From contig NZ_SLYW01000007.1 in assembly GCF_004343585.1 (NCBI RefSeq), positions 124,001 to 188,000 of the forward strand: DNA of 64,000 nucleotides, given 5' to 3'. Every line of letters starts with the position of its first letter. The stretch's first letter is position 1. Under the pieces are notes generated by a model. The model saw only the letters and a list, made by a program, of their open reading frames with translations, was not told where the DNA came from and did not search any database. Below, piece by piece: positions 46,144 to 54,765 of the stretch. Both the position numbers and the translations under genes were made by a program. This DNA is from Neorhizobium sp. JUb45. Its GTDB lineage: Bacteria; Pseudomonadota; Alphaproteobacteria; Rhizobiales; Rhizobiaceae.

Positions 46144-47478
46144 TCAGGCCACGCGTTTCAGCGCGTCGGCGATCATCGAGACGATCGTGCCGATCTGCTC
46201 GCGTTCGATGATCAATGGTGGCGACAAGGCAATGATGTCGCCGGTGACGCGGATCAGCAGTCCCTTCTCGAAGCAATCGACGAACACGTCATAGGCGCGT
46301 GTTCCGGGAGCACCGTCGCGGGGGCTGAGCTCGATCGCACCGACCAGGCCGAGATTGCGGATATCGACCACATGCGGCAGGCCCTTCAGGGAATGCAGCG
46401 CATTTTCCCAATCCGTTGCCAGATCGGCAGCGCGCGTCAGCAGTCCTTCTTCCTCGTAGATCTCCATCGTCGCAAGGCCGGCAGCGCAGGCCACCGGATG
46501 GCCGGAATAGGTGTAACCGTGGAAGAGTTCGATGGCGTTTTCAGGCCCGGTCATCAGGCTATCGTAAACTTTGCGGCTGGCGTAGACGGCACCCATTGGA
46601 ATGGTGCCGTTGGTGATGCCCTTGGCCGTGGTGATCAGGTCTGGCACGACACCGAAATAATCGGTGGCGAACGGCGTGCCCAGACGACCGAAACCGGTGA
46701 TGACTTCATCGAAGATCAACAGAATGCCGTGCTTGTCGGCAATTGCCCGCAGCCGCTCCAGATAGCCCTTGGGCGGCAGGATAACGCCGGCCGAACCGGA
46801 CATCGGTTCGACGATGACGGCGGCGATGGTTTCTGCGCCATGAAGCTGGACCAGCCGTTCCAGATCCTCGGCAAGCTCGACACCGTGCGTCGGCAGCCCC
46901 TTCGTGAACGCATTGCGTTCGACATCCAGCGTATGGCGCATGTGATCCGCCGGGATCTGCGGAAAAACGCGGCGGTTGTTGACGAGGCCGCCCACGGAAA
47001 TCCCGCCGAAACCAACGCCGTGATAGCCTTTTTCACGGCCGATGATGCGTGAGCGTGTGCCCTGGCCGATGGCGCGCTGATAGGCGATGGCAATTTTCAG
47101 TGCCGTATCGACGGATTCCGAACCGGATCCGGTGAAGAACACGCGGTCGAGCTTCGAGCCGGGACCGCCGGGGGCATGCTCCGCCAGTTTGGCGGCAAAA
47201 TCGAAGGCGATCGGATGGCCCATCTGGAACGTCGGGGCAAAGTCCAGTGTCGCCAGCTGGCGTTCGACGGCCTGCGAAATTTTCTTGCGGCCGTGGCCGG
47301 CATTGCAGCACCACAGGCCTGCTGTGCCATCAAGCACCTTGTTGCCGTCGACATCGGTATAATACATGCCGTCGGCCGCAGCCAGCAGGCGAGGCGCCGC
47401 CTTGAACTGCCGGTTGGCCGTGAACGGCATCCAGAAGTTTTCGAGATTGACCGTGTTTGCCTTGCTGGCGTGATCCAT
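46144..47478 (-). CDS. Class III omega-amino acid:pyruvate aminotransferase
   Basis: This 444-residue PLP enzyme transfers an amino group from an omega-amino acid or amine (such as beta-alanine or 4-aminobutyrate) to pyruvate. It has GTAGLWCCNAGHGR, GSESVDTALKIA, GYHGVGFGG, the PLP aspartate in LIFDEVITGFGRLG and the Schiff-base lysine in TTAKGITNGTIPMGAV. The NFWMPFTANRQFK start matches the beta-alanine-pyruvate group. GGAGG lies 5 bp before the ATG at 47478; the longer open frame to 47775 overlaps the divergent regulator and is rejected. Control by the divergent XRE-cupin regulator is likely. Confidence 0.9.
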   Translation of the reverse strand: MDHASKANTVNLENFWMPFTANRQFKAAPRLLAAADGMYYTDVDGNKVLDGTAGLWCCNAGHGRKKISQAVERQLATLDFAPTFQMGHPIAFDFAAKLAEHAPGGPGSKLDRVFFTGSGSESVDTALKIAIAYQRAIGQGTRSRIIGREKGYHGVGFGGISVGGLVNNRRVFPQIPADHMRHTLDVERNAFTKGLPTHGVELAEDLERLVQLHGAETIAAVIVEPMSGSAGVILPPKGYLERLRAIADKHGILLIFDEVITGFGRLGTPFATDYFGVVPDLITTAKGITNGTIPMGAVYASRKVYDSLMTGPENAIELFHGYTYSGHPVACAAGLATMEIYEEEGLLTRAADLATDWENALHSLKGLPHVVDIRNLGLVGAIELSPRDGAPGTRAYDVFVDCFEKGLLIRVTGDIIALSPPLIIEREQIGTIVSMIADALKRVA

Positions 47479-47585
47479 GATTGCCTCCATTGAGTGAAGG
47501 CGAGTTTGGCTATTTGGCTGTTTTGAACAAGTCGTTTTCTTGTGCTCGTCAAGCAACTGATTTTGTTGACAGCTGGCAACTTGTT

Positions 47586-47599
47586 TTCGATATTTCGAA
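47586..47599. promoter_or_regulatory. Candidate operator of the XRE-cupin regulator
   Basis: TTCGATATTTCGAA is a 14-bp near-palindrome (six of seven pairs) lying 21 bp upstream of the regulator start in the 142-bp divergent spacer. It could be the autoregulatory or shared operator; no consensus supports it. Confidence 0.3.
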
Positions 47600-47620
47600 C
47601 ATGGACAACAGGAGGTGGTC

Positions 47621-48169
47621 ATGTCGCTCGATGTCGGAAGCCGTTTGCGGCAATTGCGCATGGCGCGCAACCTTTCCCAGCGCGAGCTCGCGAAGCGCGC
47701 AGGCGTTACTAACTCGACCATTTCGCTGATCGAGTCGAACTCCGCCAATCCCTCCGTGGGGGCCTTGAAACGCATTCTCGACGGCCTGCCGATCGGGCTT
47801 GCGGAGTTTTTTGCCTTCGAACCGGAAAAATCCAGGCAGGCCTTTTATGCGGCCGAAGATCTGGTCGAGATCGGCAAGGGCCCGATCTCCTACCGGCAGG
47901 TCGGTGAAAACCTCTTTGGTCGCAGTCTGCAGATCCTCAAGGAATGTTACCAGCCAGGTGCCGACACCGGCAAAGTGCCGCTCGTTCACGAGGGAGAGGA
48001 GGGTGGTATCGTCCTGTCCGGTCGGCTGGAGGTGACGGTCGAGGACGAGCGTCGGATATTGGGGCCGGGCGATGCCTATTATTTCGAAAGCCGCAGGCCG
48101 CACAGGTTCCGGTGTGTCGGCCCGGTGCCGTGCGAGGTCATCAGCGCCTGCACCCCGCCGACTTTCTAG
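47621..48169 (+). CDS. XRE-cupin transcriptional regulator (PuuR-like)
   Basis: This 182-residue protein has an N-terminal XRE helix-turn-helix (VGSRLRQLRMARNLSQRELA, GVTNSTISLIESNSANPS) and a C-terminal cupin sensor domain (PLVHEGEEGGIVLSGRLEV, LGPGDAYYFESRRPHRF). Relatives such as PuuR sense polyamines or amino acids. Its divergent position to the omega-aminotransferase suggests control of that gene by an amine or amino acid. I choose the ATG at 47621, with GGAGG 5 bp upstream, over the GTG/ATG two codons before. Its stop overlaps the convergent GST gene by 4 bp. Confidence 0.9.
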   Translation: MSLDVGSRLRQLRMARNLSQRELAKRAGVTNSTISLIESNSANPSVGALKRILDGLPIGLAEFFAFEPEKSRQAFYAAEDLVEIGKGPISYRQVGENLFGRSLQILKECYQPGADTGKVPLVHEGEEGGIVLSGRLEVTVEDERRILGPGDAYYFESRRPHRFRCVGPVPCEVISACTPPTF

Positions 48170-48822
48170 TCGCGATCCGGTGCGCCGAGCGGAAAGTTCT
48201 TGCGGTAAGGCCGCGCTTCATCGACGGCACGCGCAAACGATGGCCGTGCCAGAAGCCGCTGTCGATAGGCGGTGACGTGCGGGAAACGATCTTCTAGCGG
48301 ATGTGACCAGTCGGCGTAAAATAGCGATGGCGCCGCCGCGCAATCGGCCAGCGTAAAAACCTCGCCGGCGGCCCATTGGCGGTTTTCCATATGGCGATCC
48401 AGCCAGCCATAAGCGGCATCCAGCATGTCGCGCGCCTCCTTGACGCCGTAGGGATCGCGGTTTTCCGATTTCCGTAAGGCGTCGAACACGATCTTCTGTT
48501 GTGGTGTCGAGATGTAATTGTCGAAGAAGCGGTCGAACATGCGCACGTCGACTGCAAAGGCTTCGTTGACGGGGATCAGGCGCACCGGGCCGGGATAGTG
48601 GACCTGAAGATATTCGATAATACTCGTGGCCTCATGGACCAGACGCTTGCCATCCCTCAGCATGGGAAACCGTTTGACGGGCCATGCCGCCACCAGTTCC
48701 TCATAGGCGCCTTCATCCTCGCCCAGTATGCGGGCCTCGAAATCCGTACCGTTTTCGTAAAGCGCGATCAGCACTTTCTGGCAGTAGGACGAAAACGGAT
48801 GCGAATAGAGAACAGGTCGCAT
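48166..48822 (-). CDS. Glutathione S-transferase family protein
   Basis: This 218-residue cytosolic protein has an N-terminal thioredoxin-like domain (VLYSHPFSSYCQKVLIALYE, with Ser/Tyr/Cys around the glutathione site; KRFPMLRDGKRLVHEATSIIEYL including the E-S/T glutathione-contact motif) and a helical C-terminal domain (ENRQWAAGEVFTLADCAAAPSLF, with the N-capping box). It conjugates or reduces via glutathione, substrate unknown. Its 3' end overlaps the convergent regulator by 4 bp. Confidence 0.88.
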   Translation of the reverse strand: MRPVLYSHPFSSYCQKVLIALYENGTDFEARILGEDEGAYEELVAAWPVKRFPMLRDGKRLVHEATSIIEYLQVHYPGPVRLIPVNEAFAVDVRMFDRFFDNYISTPQQKIVFDALRKSENRDPYGVKEARDMLDAAYGWLDRHMENRQWAAGEVFTLADCAAAPSLFYADWSHPLEDRFPHVTAYRQRLLARPSFARAVDEARPYRKNFPLGAPDRD

Positions 48823-48901
48823 GTCAGGCCTCCCGAACCGATTGCGAAGTGAAATCGGTTCGATCGTAACATCGCGTCTGCTCCTTACAAGCTGTTGGCG
48901 C

Positions 48902-50365
48902 TCAGATGGCGGCTTTCAGCTTGTGCCCGAACCGATGCTTGAGAAAACGCGAGGCGCGATAGCGTACGCCGCTTGGACGCTCCGGATCAGCGATGTCGCT
49001 TTCGGCAAAAATCTCCTCGTCCGCCGTCAGGTCCCGCATCGGCACGGGCAGAAGTCCTCGCCCGGTCTTGGCGTTGAGAGCCTCGATTGCGCCGATCAGC
49101 GAGCCGCCATGCGCGGCGATCGCTTCGCTGACCTCCTCCGGTGAGCAGCCCAGATGTTCCGCCAGAAGGTCGTCACGCGTGGCGATGATCTTTTCCCGCA
49201 AGACGTCCTGACCTTCCTGCGCTGAAAGGATCACGTCGCATTCGGTGTCATACCCCATCGAGCGGTTGTTGAGATTGGCGGAGCCGATCTTGATGACGCG
49301 GTCGTCGGCAAACATCATCTTGGCATGCACATAGATCGGCGTGCGGGCATCGTTGACCGGATAATATAACCTAAAACGGCCGAACCGGTCGGCATCCTGC
49401 ACCAGTTTCATGAGCCGGATGCGGGCGCTGTCCATCGCCTTGGCCTCGAGATATCCCTCGCAGCCTTCCGGGTTGATCAGAACAATTTCCGGACCATCTT
49501 CTTCCTTCAGTCGTTCCGCCATCGCCTCGGCCACGCGGCGCGAGGCAAAATACTGGCTCTCGACATAAAGCGTCTTTTTCACTGCGGCGATGATTGCCAG
49601 CTTGGCTGTCTCGATTTCGACGATCTGCTTGCGATCATCATATTCAGGGGCCGTGCGGGCAATGCCGATATCGACATCCTCGAACCCGACCTCAAGACCG
49701 TCCGGCCAGGGATCGCCGTCGCACTCCTTCGGTTCGAGGTCCTCGTCCGTTGCGAGTTTCCACCGGCGCCGTGCCACCTCACCCAGAGCTGCTGCGGCAG
49801 GGCCGGAAAGGCAGGTGGTCGCGTCGTGCCAGGGCTCCTGCGCAAATCCCATCGGCGAACGGCGGCCCGGTGCATTTTCGGCGTGGTCGCGTGTGTCCCA
49901 GCGCCCGACAGTCATGTCAATGCCACCGCAGAATGCCACGCGATCGTCGATGACGAGAAGCTTCATGTGGTGAGCCGACATGCCGGGATGCGCACCATCG
50001 AGTTTCAGGTGGATGCGCTTGTCAAAAATCCATTTCAGCAGATAAAACGGCGTTTCGCCACGCGTAAACGAATTGATCAGACCGATATCCCATTTGAGAA
50101 TGCGGACATCGAGATCGTCGTTGCGGCGGGCAAGCGCATTGATGAACGAGCCGAGCTGATCCGGCCATTCGCCATGTTTTTCGCCGTCCGGTTCCAGCCT
50201 GATGCGGGTATCGAAATCCCAGCCGATCAGATAGATCGAGCGCTGCGCCTTGATCATGGCGCTTTTGGCGGAACGGAAGAAATCGGCAGCATCGACAATG
50301 ATCGACAGTCGCTCCGCCTTGGCGATCCGCCAGCACGTTTCGCCTTCTTTGAGAATATCGTGCAT
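48902..50365 (-). CDS. Phospholipase D family protein with two HKD motifs
   Basis: This 487-residue protein has two intact HxKx4D motifs: HMKLLVIDD near residue 131 and HAKMMFADD near residue 347, each followed by the usual glycine/asparagine segment (CGGIDMTVGRWD; IGSANLNNRSMG). The family comprises phospholipases D, cardiolipin synthases and related transphosphatidylases. There is no membrane span or signal peptide, so it is likely cytosolic or peripheral. The last 90 residues are a charged helical extension. It resembles PLD-like proteins of rhizobia; its lipid substrate is unknown. Two genes encoding glutathione enzymes flank it. Confidence 0.88.
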   Translation of the reverse strand: MHDILKEGETCWRIAKAERLSIIVDAADFFRSAKSAMIKAQRSIYLIGWDFDTRIRLEPDGEKHGEWPDQLGSFINALARRNDDLDVRILKWDIGLINSFTRGETPFYLLKWIFDKRIHLKLDGAHPGMSAHHMKLLVIDDRVAFCGGIDMTVGRWDTRDHAENAPGRRSPMGFAQEPWHDATTCLSGPAAAALGEVARRRWKLATDEDLEPKECDGDPWPDGLEVGFEDVDIGIARTAPEYDDRKQIVEIETAKLAIIAAVKKTLYVESQYFASRRVAEAMAERLKEEDGPEIVLINPEGCEGYLEAKAMDSARIRLMKLVQDADRFGRFRLYYPVNDARTPIYVHAKMMFADDRVIKIGSANLNNRSMGYDTECDVILSAQEGQDVLREKIIATRDDLLAEHLGCSPEEVSEAIAAHGGSLIGAIEALNAKTGRGLLPVPMRDLTADEEIFAESDIADPERPSGVRYRASRFLKHRFGHKLKAAI

Positions 50366-50453
50366 GTTGTCCGGCCCGCCTCGATTGTATTGAGGAGGCG
50401 CATATAGGGCAGCTGCAGGCGGCGACCATTGCTGCAGCGCACAAGAATTGGAT

Positions 50454-51212
50454 TTATACAGTCGCGATGTTTGTCAGGCCGTGCAAAGAGCGGATTTCTT
50501 CAGCAACAAGCTTTTGCAGACGCCATAGATTGCGGTCGCGGATACCAAAATCCTCCAGATGAACGACCGTATTGTAAAGGTATTCGGCGCCGGAACCGCC
50601 ATGGCCGCAGGCGCGCGCCAGAATTTTGGCGACCTCTGGAAGTGGCAGCAGCGGCAGGGTGCTGCGCTCGGTGTGTCCGACCCAGAAGCAAAGGACTTTC
50701 TTTTCGCCGTCCGGCGTTTTGACCTTCAGCCAGCGGATCGACGCCAGCATCTCGTGGCTGTCCACTTCGCGGCGAAGAACGCGCTCTATCTGGACCAGTC
50801 GGTCTTCCTGCGGCATGCGGTAGATCATGCCGTCGCAGCGTCCGCCGCGCGACAGCGCCATCATCAGGCCCGGCTGGACGGGTGAGCCGCGCCAGCGGTT
50901 TATCTTGAGGGTGAACGCGCGGTGCCAGCCATAAGCAGTTGCGCGCTGGCGTGCATCACTGTCGAAGCCGGGTTTCCAGATCAATGATCCATAAGCGAAT
51001 ACCCAAAGCGGCTCGCTTCCCGCTTCGTCACTCAGCTTCTGCGCAATGGCGGCATAGTCTTCGTCGGTCAATGCCGTCCAGAGCGGCTCACGCCCGGGGT
51101 CGCATTCCTCCCGGAAGCACAGCTTCACAAGCTCGGCCGTCAGCGCCATTTCGCCACGTTTTCCCAGAGGCGACGTGCTGCGCGGCAAGGTGTCGAGAAC
51201 ATCTTTTCGCAT
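50454..51212 (-). CDS. ChaC-like glutathione-specific gamma-glutamylcyclotransferase
   Basis: This 252-residue protein has the glycine-rich substrate loop VFAYGSLIWKPGF near residue 70, SRGGRCDGMIYRM and, after it, LRREVDSHE with the probable catalytic glutamate. ChaC enzymes cleave glutathione to 5-oxoproline and Cys-Gly. The 70 residues before the core are longer than E. coli ChaC. The start is uncertain: the ATG at 51212 and an in-frame ATG at 51272 both lack a strong ribosome-binding site. The 5-oxoproline product is the substrate class of the PxpABC operon 25 kb away. Confidence 0.85.
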   Translation of the reverse strand: MRKDVLDTLPRSTSPLGKRGEMALTAELVKLCFREECDPGREPLWTALTDEDYAAIAQKLSDEAGSEPLWVFAYGSLIWKPGFDSDARQRATAYGWHRAFTLKINRWRGSPVQPGLMMALSRGGRCDGMIYRMPQEDRLVQIERVLRREVDSHEMLASIRWLKVKTPDGEKKVLCFWVGHTERSTLPLLPLPEVAKILARACGHGGSGAEYLYNTVVHLEDFGIRDRNLWRLQKLVAEEIRSLHGLTNIATV

Positions 51213-51409
51213 CGCATCAAAATGATGTTTTGGCGGCGCTGCGTCAAGGCTGCGGCAGAGGCGGCAATTCACGGGATGTAACGGTTGTTAATAAAAAAGG
51301 CGTCACATTCCTTTTTTTGATCGCATCACGGCCCAAGTCTCTGTCTCATATTAAAGCAGATTTGAATGAACCGCCGGCAGGCGGTCGATGCTGACTGGAG
51401 GTTGGGGAA

Positions 51410-51568
51410 ATGCGGATAACATGGTTTCTGTTGGTGGCCATTCTTGTGGCCATGGTTTTGAGTATTCTGCTGATCGACACGCGTCAGCCGGCGCCGATGG
51501 GTGTGCAGCCGGGCCAGACCGAGCCGGCTCCGGCCAACCCGCTGGCGCCGCCGCCTGCGCAACAATGA
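51410..51568 (+). CDS. Small membrane-anchored proline-rich protein
   Basis: An ATG at 51410 follows GGAGG by 9 bp and opens a 52-residue frame. An N-terminal helix (TWFLLVAILVAMVLSILLI) is followed by a Pro/Ala/Gln-rich periplasmic tail (QPAPMGVQPGQTEPAPANP). The clean ribosome-binding site and typical signal-anchor design support a real gene. It stands alone between divergent chaC and the convergent tam gene, 4 bp from the latter's end. The function is unknown. Confidence 0.65.
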   Translation: MRITWFLLVAILVAMVLSILLIDTRQPAPMGVQPGQTEPAPANPLAPPPAQQ

Positions 51569-51572
51569 CGTT

Positions 51573-52349
51573 TCAGTCCTGCCCTTTGACCGCGACCAGA
51601 AAGAAGCGAGGAAAGGCCAGCAACCTTCGGCCATCCGCCATCGGCGGATAGGCCTTGTCGATGCGGGCTTCGTAATCGGCCAGAAAAGCCTCCCTGTGGT
51701 CAGCACCGGCGGCGTCGAGATAGGGGCGAAGGCCGGTACCCTTCACCCATTCGACGATCGCCGCCGCATCCGCCATCGGGTGGTAATAGACCGTATGCCA
51801 GACATCGACGAGCAAGGATTTGGATGACAGCCTGTCGAGATAGGCGGCGGGTGCCGGCAGTGGCTTGCGCCGCACCTTGCCGCCTTCGAACGCTTGCGAC
51901 CATGGTCCGGCAAGTCCGCTTTCCTCCATCATCAGGTGGGAAGGTTCGGAAAGATTGTCGGGCATCTGCACGGCCAGAACGCCTCCCGGTTTCAAATGGT
52001 CCATCAGCTTTGCCAGTACTGAAATATGGTCCGGCACCCACTGGAACACGGCATTGGCATAAAGCAGGTCCACCGGCGTTTCCGGCACCCAGTTGCCGAG
52101 GTCGGCCTTGTCGAATGTCACGGCCGGCAGGCGTTGGCGTGCGGCGGCCAGCATGTTGTCATCGCTGTCGAGCCCGGTGACGTTGCCCGCGCCAAAACGC
52201 TCAATCAGAAGCTCGGTGGAATTGCCCGGTCCACAACCGAGATCGAAGGCTCGGCTGGCGGTGGCAAGCGGCACCTGCGCCATCAGATCTCGGGCAGGGC
52301 GGGTGCGTTCATCCTCGAATTTCAGGTATTGCTGCGAGGACCATGCCAT
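51573..52349 (-). CDS. tam: Trans-aconitate 2-methyltransferase
   Basis: This 258-residue SAM-dependent enzyme methylates trans-aconitate, a spontaneous inhibitor formed from cis-aconitate. Tam marks are the N-terminal WSSQQYLKFEDERTRPARDL, motif I FDLGCGPGNSTELL, LDSDDNML, YANAVFQWVPDH and the conserved EYxxxxxW-like HTVYYHPM and WVKGTGLRPYLD segment. Length matches E. coli Tam (252). It stands alone on the minus strand. Confidence 0.92.
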   Translation of the reverse strand: MAWSSQQYLKFEDERTRPARDLMAQVPLATASRAFDLGCGPGNSTELLIERFGAGNVTGLDSDDNMLAAARQRLPAVTFDKADLGNWVPETPVDLLYANAVFQWVPDHISVLAKLMDHLKPGGVLAVQMPDNLSEPSHLMMEESGLAGPWSQAFEGGKVRRKPLPAPAAYLDRLSSKSLLVDVWHTVYYHPMADAAAIVEWVKGTGLRPYLDAAGADHREAFLADYEARIDKAYPPMADGRRLLAFPRFFLVAVKGQD

Positions 52350-52608
52350 GTCGTCTTCCTTTCACGAAAGCCAGTATTGGACACGGTATGGAAAACGGGG
52401 ACAAGGCCTTTGATCCCGTTTTCTCCGGCAGAGCGGACTTTCTATCACAGAAGCTGATGCACCCATTTATGTCGGAACTGGATTGCTGCGCATGTCGTCA
52501 CAGGTGTGCGATTTTTGGTATTGGAAGGCTTTTTTCGGCAAAAATGTCCTTGACCTCGGCGCCTCAGCGCGCCTTCACTCCGCGCACGAAATTTGCAAGG
52601 AGAATGCC

Positions 52609-53496
52609 ATGTCTGTTGATACATCGCCAAAAAGCACCACCTGGACCTTCGTCGATGGCGAGTGGCTTTCCGGCAACCCTAAGCTGATCGGCCCCACCTC
52701 GCATGCCATGTGGCTTGGCTCCACCGTGTTCGATGGTGCGCGTTGGTTCGATGGCATTTCGCCCGACCTCGACCTGCATTGCCAGCGCATCAACCGCTCG
52801 GCCGTCAACATGGGCATGAAGCCCACCAAGACCGCGGAAGAGATCGAGGCTCTGGCGCTCGAAGGCGTGAAGAAGTTCGACGGCAAGACCGCCATCTACA
52901 TCAAGCCGATGTACTGGTCCGAGCACGGCACGTCCTACAGCGTTGTTGCCCCCGATCCGGAATCGACCCGTTTTGCGATTTGCCTGTTCGAAGCACCGAT
53001 GAACACCGCCATGCCGTCGTCGCTGACGGTTTCGCCCTACCGCCGCCCGAACCCGGAAGTCGCCATGACCGCCGCCAAGGCCGGCAGCCTCTACCCCAAT
53101 AGCGGCCGCATGATCATCGAAGCCCGCAACCGCGGCTTCGACAATGCGCTGGCGCGCGACATGAACGGCAATGTTGCCGAAACCGCCTCGTCCAACATCT
53201 TCATCGTCAAGGACGGCGTTGTCTTCACGCCGATCGCCAACGGCACCTTCCTTGCTGGCATCACCCGCTCGCGCGTCATCGGCCTGCTGCGGCAGGACGG
53301 TTACGATGTGCGTGAGGCAACTGTCACGGTCGAAGACGTTGCCAATGCCGACGAGATCTTCACATCCGGCAATTATTCCAAGATCGTTCCGGTCAACAAG
53401 TTCGAGGATCGCGAACTGCAGCCGGGTCCGGTCGCAGCCAAGGCGCTCGAGCTTTACATGGATTGGGCCAATGCCGGCCGCAAGGCTGCTGCCTGA
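52609..53496 (+). CDS. ilvE: Class IV aminotransferase (branched-chain type, IlvE-like)
   Basis: This 295-residue PLP enzyme of fold type IV resembles branched-chain amino acid aminotransferases: WTFVDGEWLSGNPKLIGP start, GSTVFDGARWFDG, PYRRPNPEVAMTAAKAGSLY holding the PLP lysine, ARDMNGNVAETASSNIFIV with the PLP-contact glutamate and TSGNYSKIVPV. It would interconvert Leu/Ile/Val with their 2-oxo acids; related D-amino-acid or amine transaminases share the fold, so specificity is not certain. AAGGAG lies 6 bp before the ATG at 52609. A terminator follows the stop. Confidence 0.88.
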   Translation: MSVDTSPKSTTWTFVDGEWLSGNPKLIGPTSHAMWLGSTVFDGARWFDGISPDLDLHCQRINRSAVNMGMKPTKTAEEIEALALEGVKKFDGKTAIYIKPMYWSEHGTSYSVVAPDPESTRFAICLFEAPMNTAMPSSLTVSPYRRPNPEVAMTAAKAGSLYPNSGRMIIEARNRGFDNALARDMNGNVAETASSNIFIVKDGVVFTPIANGTFLAGITRSRVIGLLRQDGYDVREATVTVEDVANADEIFTSGNYSKIVPVNKFEDRELQPGPVAAKALELYMDWANAGRKAAA

Positions 53497-53523
53497 GTGT
53501 AGCCTACCGAATGAGATAACGAC

Positions 53524-53553
53524 GACGGCGCCCACGGGTGCCGTCTGTGTTTT
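53524..53553 (+). terminator. Rho-independent terminator after the ilvE-like gene
   Basis: GACGGCGCC and GGTGCCGTC form a 9-bp stem with one G-T pair around a short CACG loop, followed by TGTGTTTT. It starts 28 bp after the aminotransferase stop. Confidence 0.75.
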
Positions 53554-53733
53554 GCGCCAGTTCGTTACCGACAATGCTCTCGCCGAAGCGAGACGCCCCG
53601 TCGTTCCGGAAGCCATACGGTCGCTCGATCTAGCGACCGGGAACGACTTTCCAAAGAAATGCCGTCACAAAGAAAAATCGGCTAATATAGCTCAATTTAT
53701 GAGCATGGGCAGCTATTGCGCATTTTCTAAATC

Positions 53734-53778
53734 ATGCAATATTTGAATTGATAAATGCCAATCCTGCAAAATATGCAT
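53734..53778. promoter_or_regulatory. Candidate LysR autoregulatory inverted repeat
   Basis: ATGCAATATTTG (53734-53745) and CAAAATATGCAT (53767-53778) form an inverted repeat with 10 of 12 pairs, 21 bp apart. They end 15 bp before the LysR start in an AT-rich promoter region. Position suits a LysR-type regulator controlling its own operon. Confidence 0.4.
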
Positions 53779-53792
53779 CATAGGCCGGCGCC

Positions 53793-54764
53793 ATGGAAAT
53801 AAAGCAGCTCGAAGTGTTCCTCGCCGTCATGTCGGCAGGCAGCATCACTGCGGCCGCCCGGCTGATGGATCGTTCGCAGTCACAGGTCACGCGGCTGATC
53901 CAGGAACTGGAAGCATCGGTCGGATTTGCGCTGTTCGAACGCAATGGGCCACGGATCACGCCAACCGCCAAGGCGATTTCCTTTCACTCCGAGGCAGAGC
54001 GGTTCTTGAGTGGCATCGGCCAGCTGCAGGAGCGGGCCAAGACGATCCTTTCCGAGGAGGCCGCGCCGATTGAGATCGCCGCCATTCCTGCCTTTGCCAG
54101 CGGTCTTGTGCCATTGGCGCTCGCGGAAATGCCGGAGGATATCGTGCCGCGCAGTGTCCACCTGCGCAGTGTTTCGGCCGAGGCTGCGGTGCAATCGGTT
54201 CTCGGTCGCACCGCCGATTTCTGCGTTGCGTCGCTTCCCGTCGAGCACCCCGGCCTCGAGATTCACGGGCTTTTCCAGGCACCATGCGTCGCTGCCGTTT
54301 CATCGGATGATCCGCTGGCGCAACGCCGGACGATCTCCATCGGCGATCTGGCGGGCCGTAACGTCATCACCATGGCGAACCCGTTCCGGCTGCGCCGCCG
54401 TGTCAATCAGGCGCTGGCTGCCGCGAATGTCCGGGCCGCCCGGCTGGTCGATACCAATGCCGCCATCAATGCGCTGCAACTGGCTTCGACGGGATTTGGT
54501 GTCGCCATCGTCGAGCCGGCGACGGCTTATGGCGTGCAGCTGAAGAACATCGAGATCCGGCCGCTCGATGTCGATATCCCGTTTCTATGGGGCATTTTTT
54601 CGGCGGCTTCCAAGCCGCTGCCCGAAAGCGCGCGGGAACTGATCCAGTTGATTATCCGCATTTCATCCGCCCGCATGCCCGGTTTCGTTGCGCACGATCC
54701 GCGGCATATCGAACGGGTCGCCGATGCCACATTCGGTGTCGACAAGCATGCACAGGAGCCTTGA
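53793..54764 (+). CDS. LysR-family transcriptional regulator of the downstream cluster
   Basis: This 323-residue regulator has the N-terminal LysR helix-turn-helix (MEIKQLEVFLAVMSAGSITA, AARLMDRSQSQVTRLIQELE, ALFERNGPRITPT) and a C-terminal periplasmic-binding-type effector domain of about 200 residues. Unusually for LysR proteins it is not divergent: it lies 1 bp upstream of the monooxygenase gene and reads in the same direction, so it is probably co-transcribed with its target cluster. The effector is unknown; it is most likely the transported substrate or a product. Confidence 0.9.
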   Translation: MEIKQLEVFLAVMSAGSITAAARLMDRSQSQVTRLIQELEASVGFALFERNGPRITPTAKAISFHSEAERFLSGIGQLQERAKTILSEEAAPIEIAAIPAFASGLVPLALAEMPEDIVPRSVHLRSVSAEAAVQSVLGRTADFCVASLPVEHPGLEIHGLFQAPCVAAVSSDDPLAQRRTISIGDLAGRNVITMANPFRLRRRVNQALAAANVRAARLVDTNAAINALQLASTGFGVAIVEPATAYGVQLKNIEIRPLDVDIPFLWGIFSAASKPLPESARELIQLIIRISSARMPGFVAHDPRHIERVADATFGVDKHAQEP

Positions 54765-54765
54765 C

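Noticed and set aside
47479..47775. N-terminal extension of the omega-aminotransferase frame
   Set aside because: It overlaps the divergent regulator; the ATG at 47478 has GGAGG and the family N-terminus.
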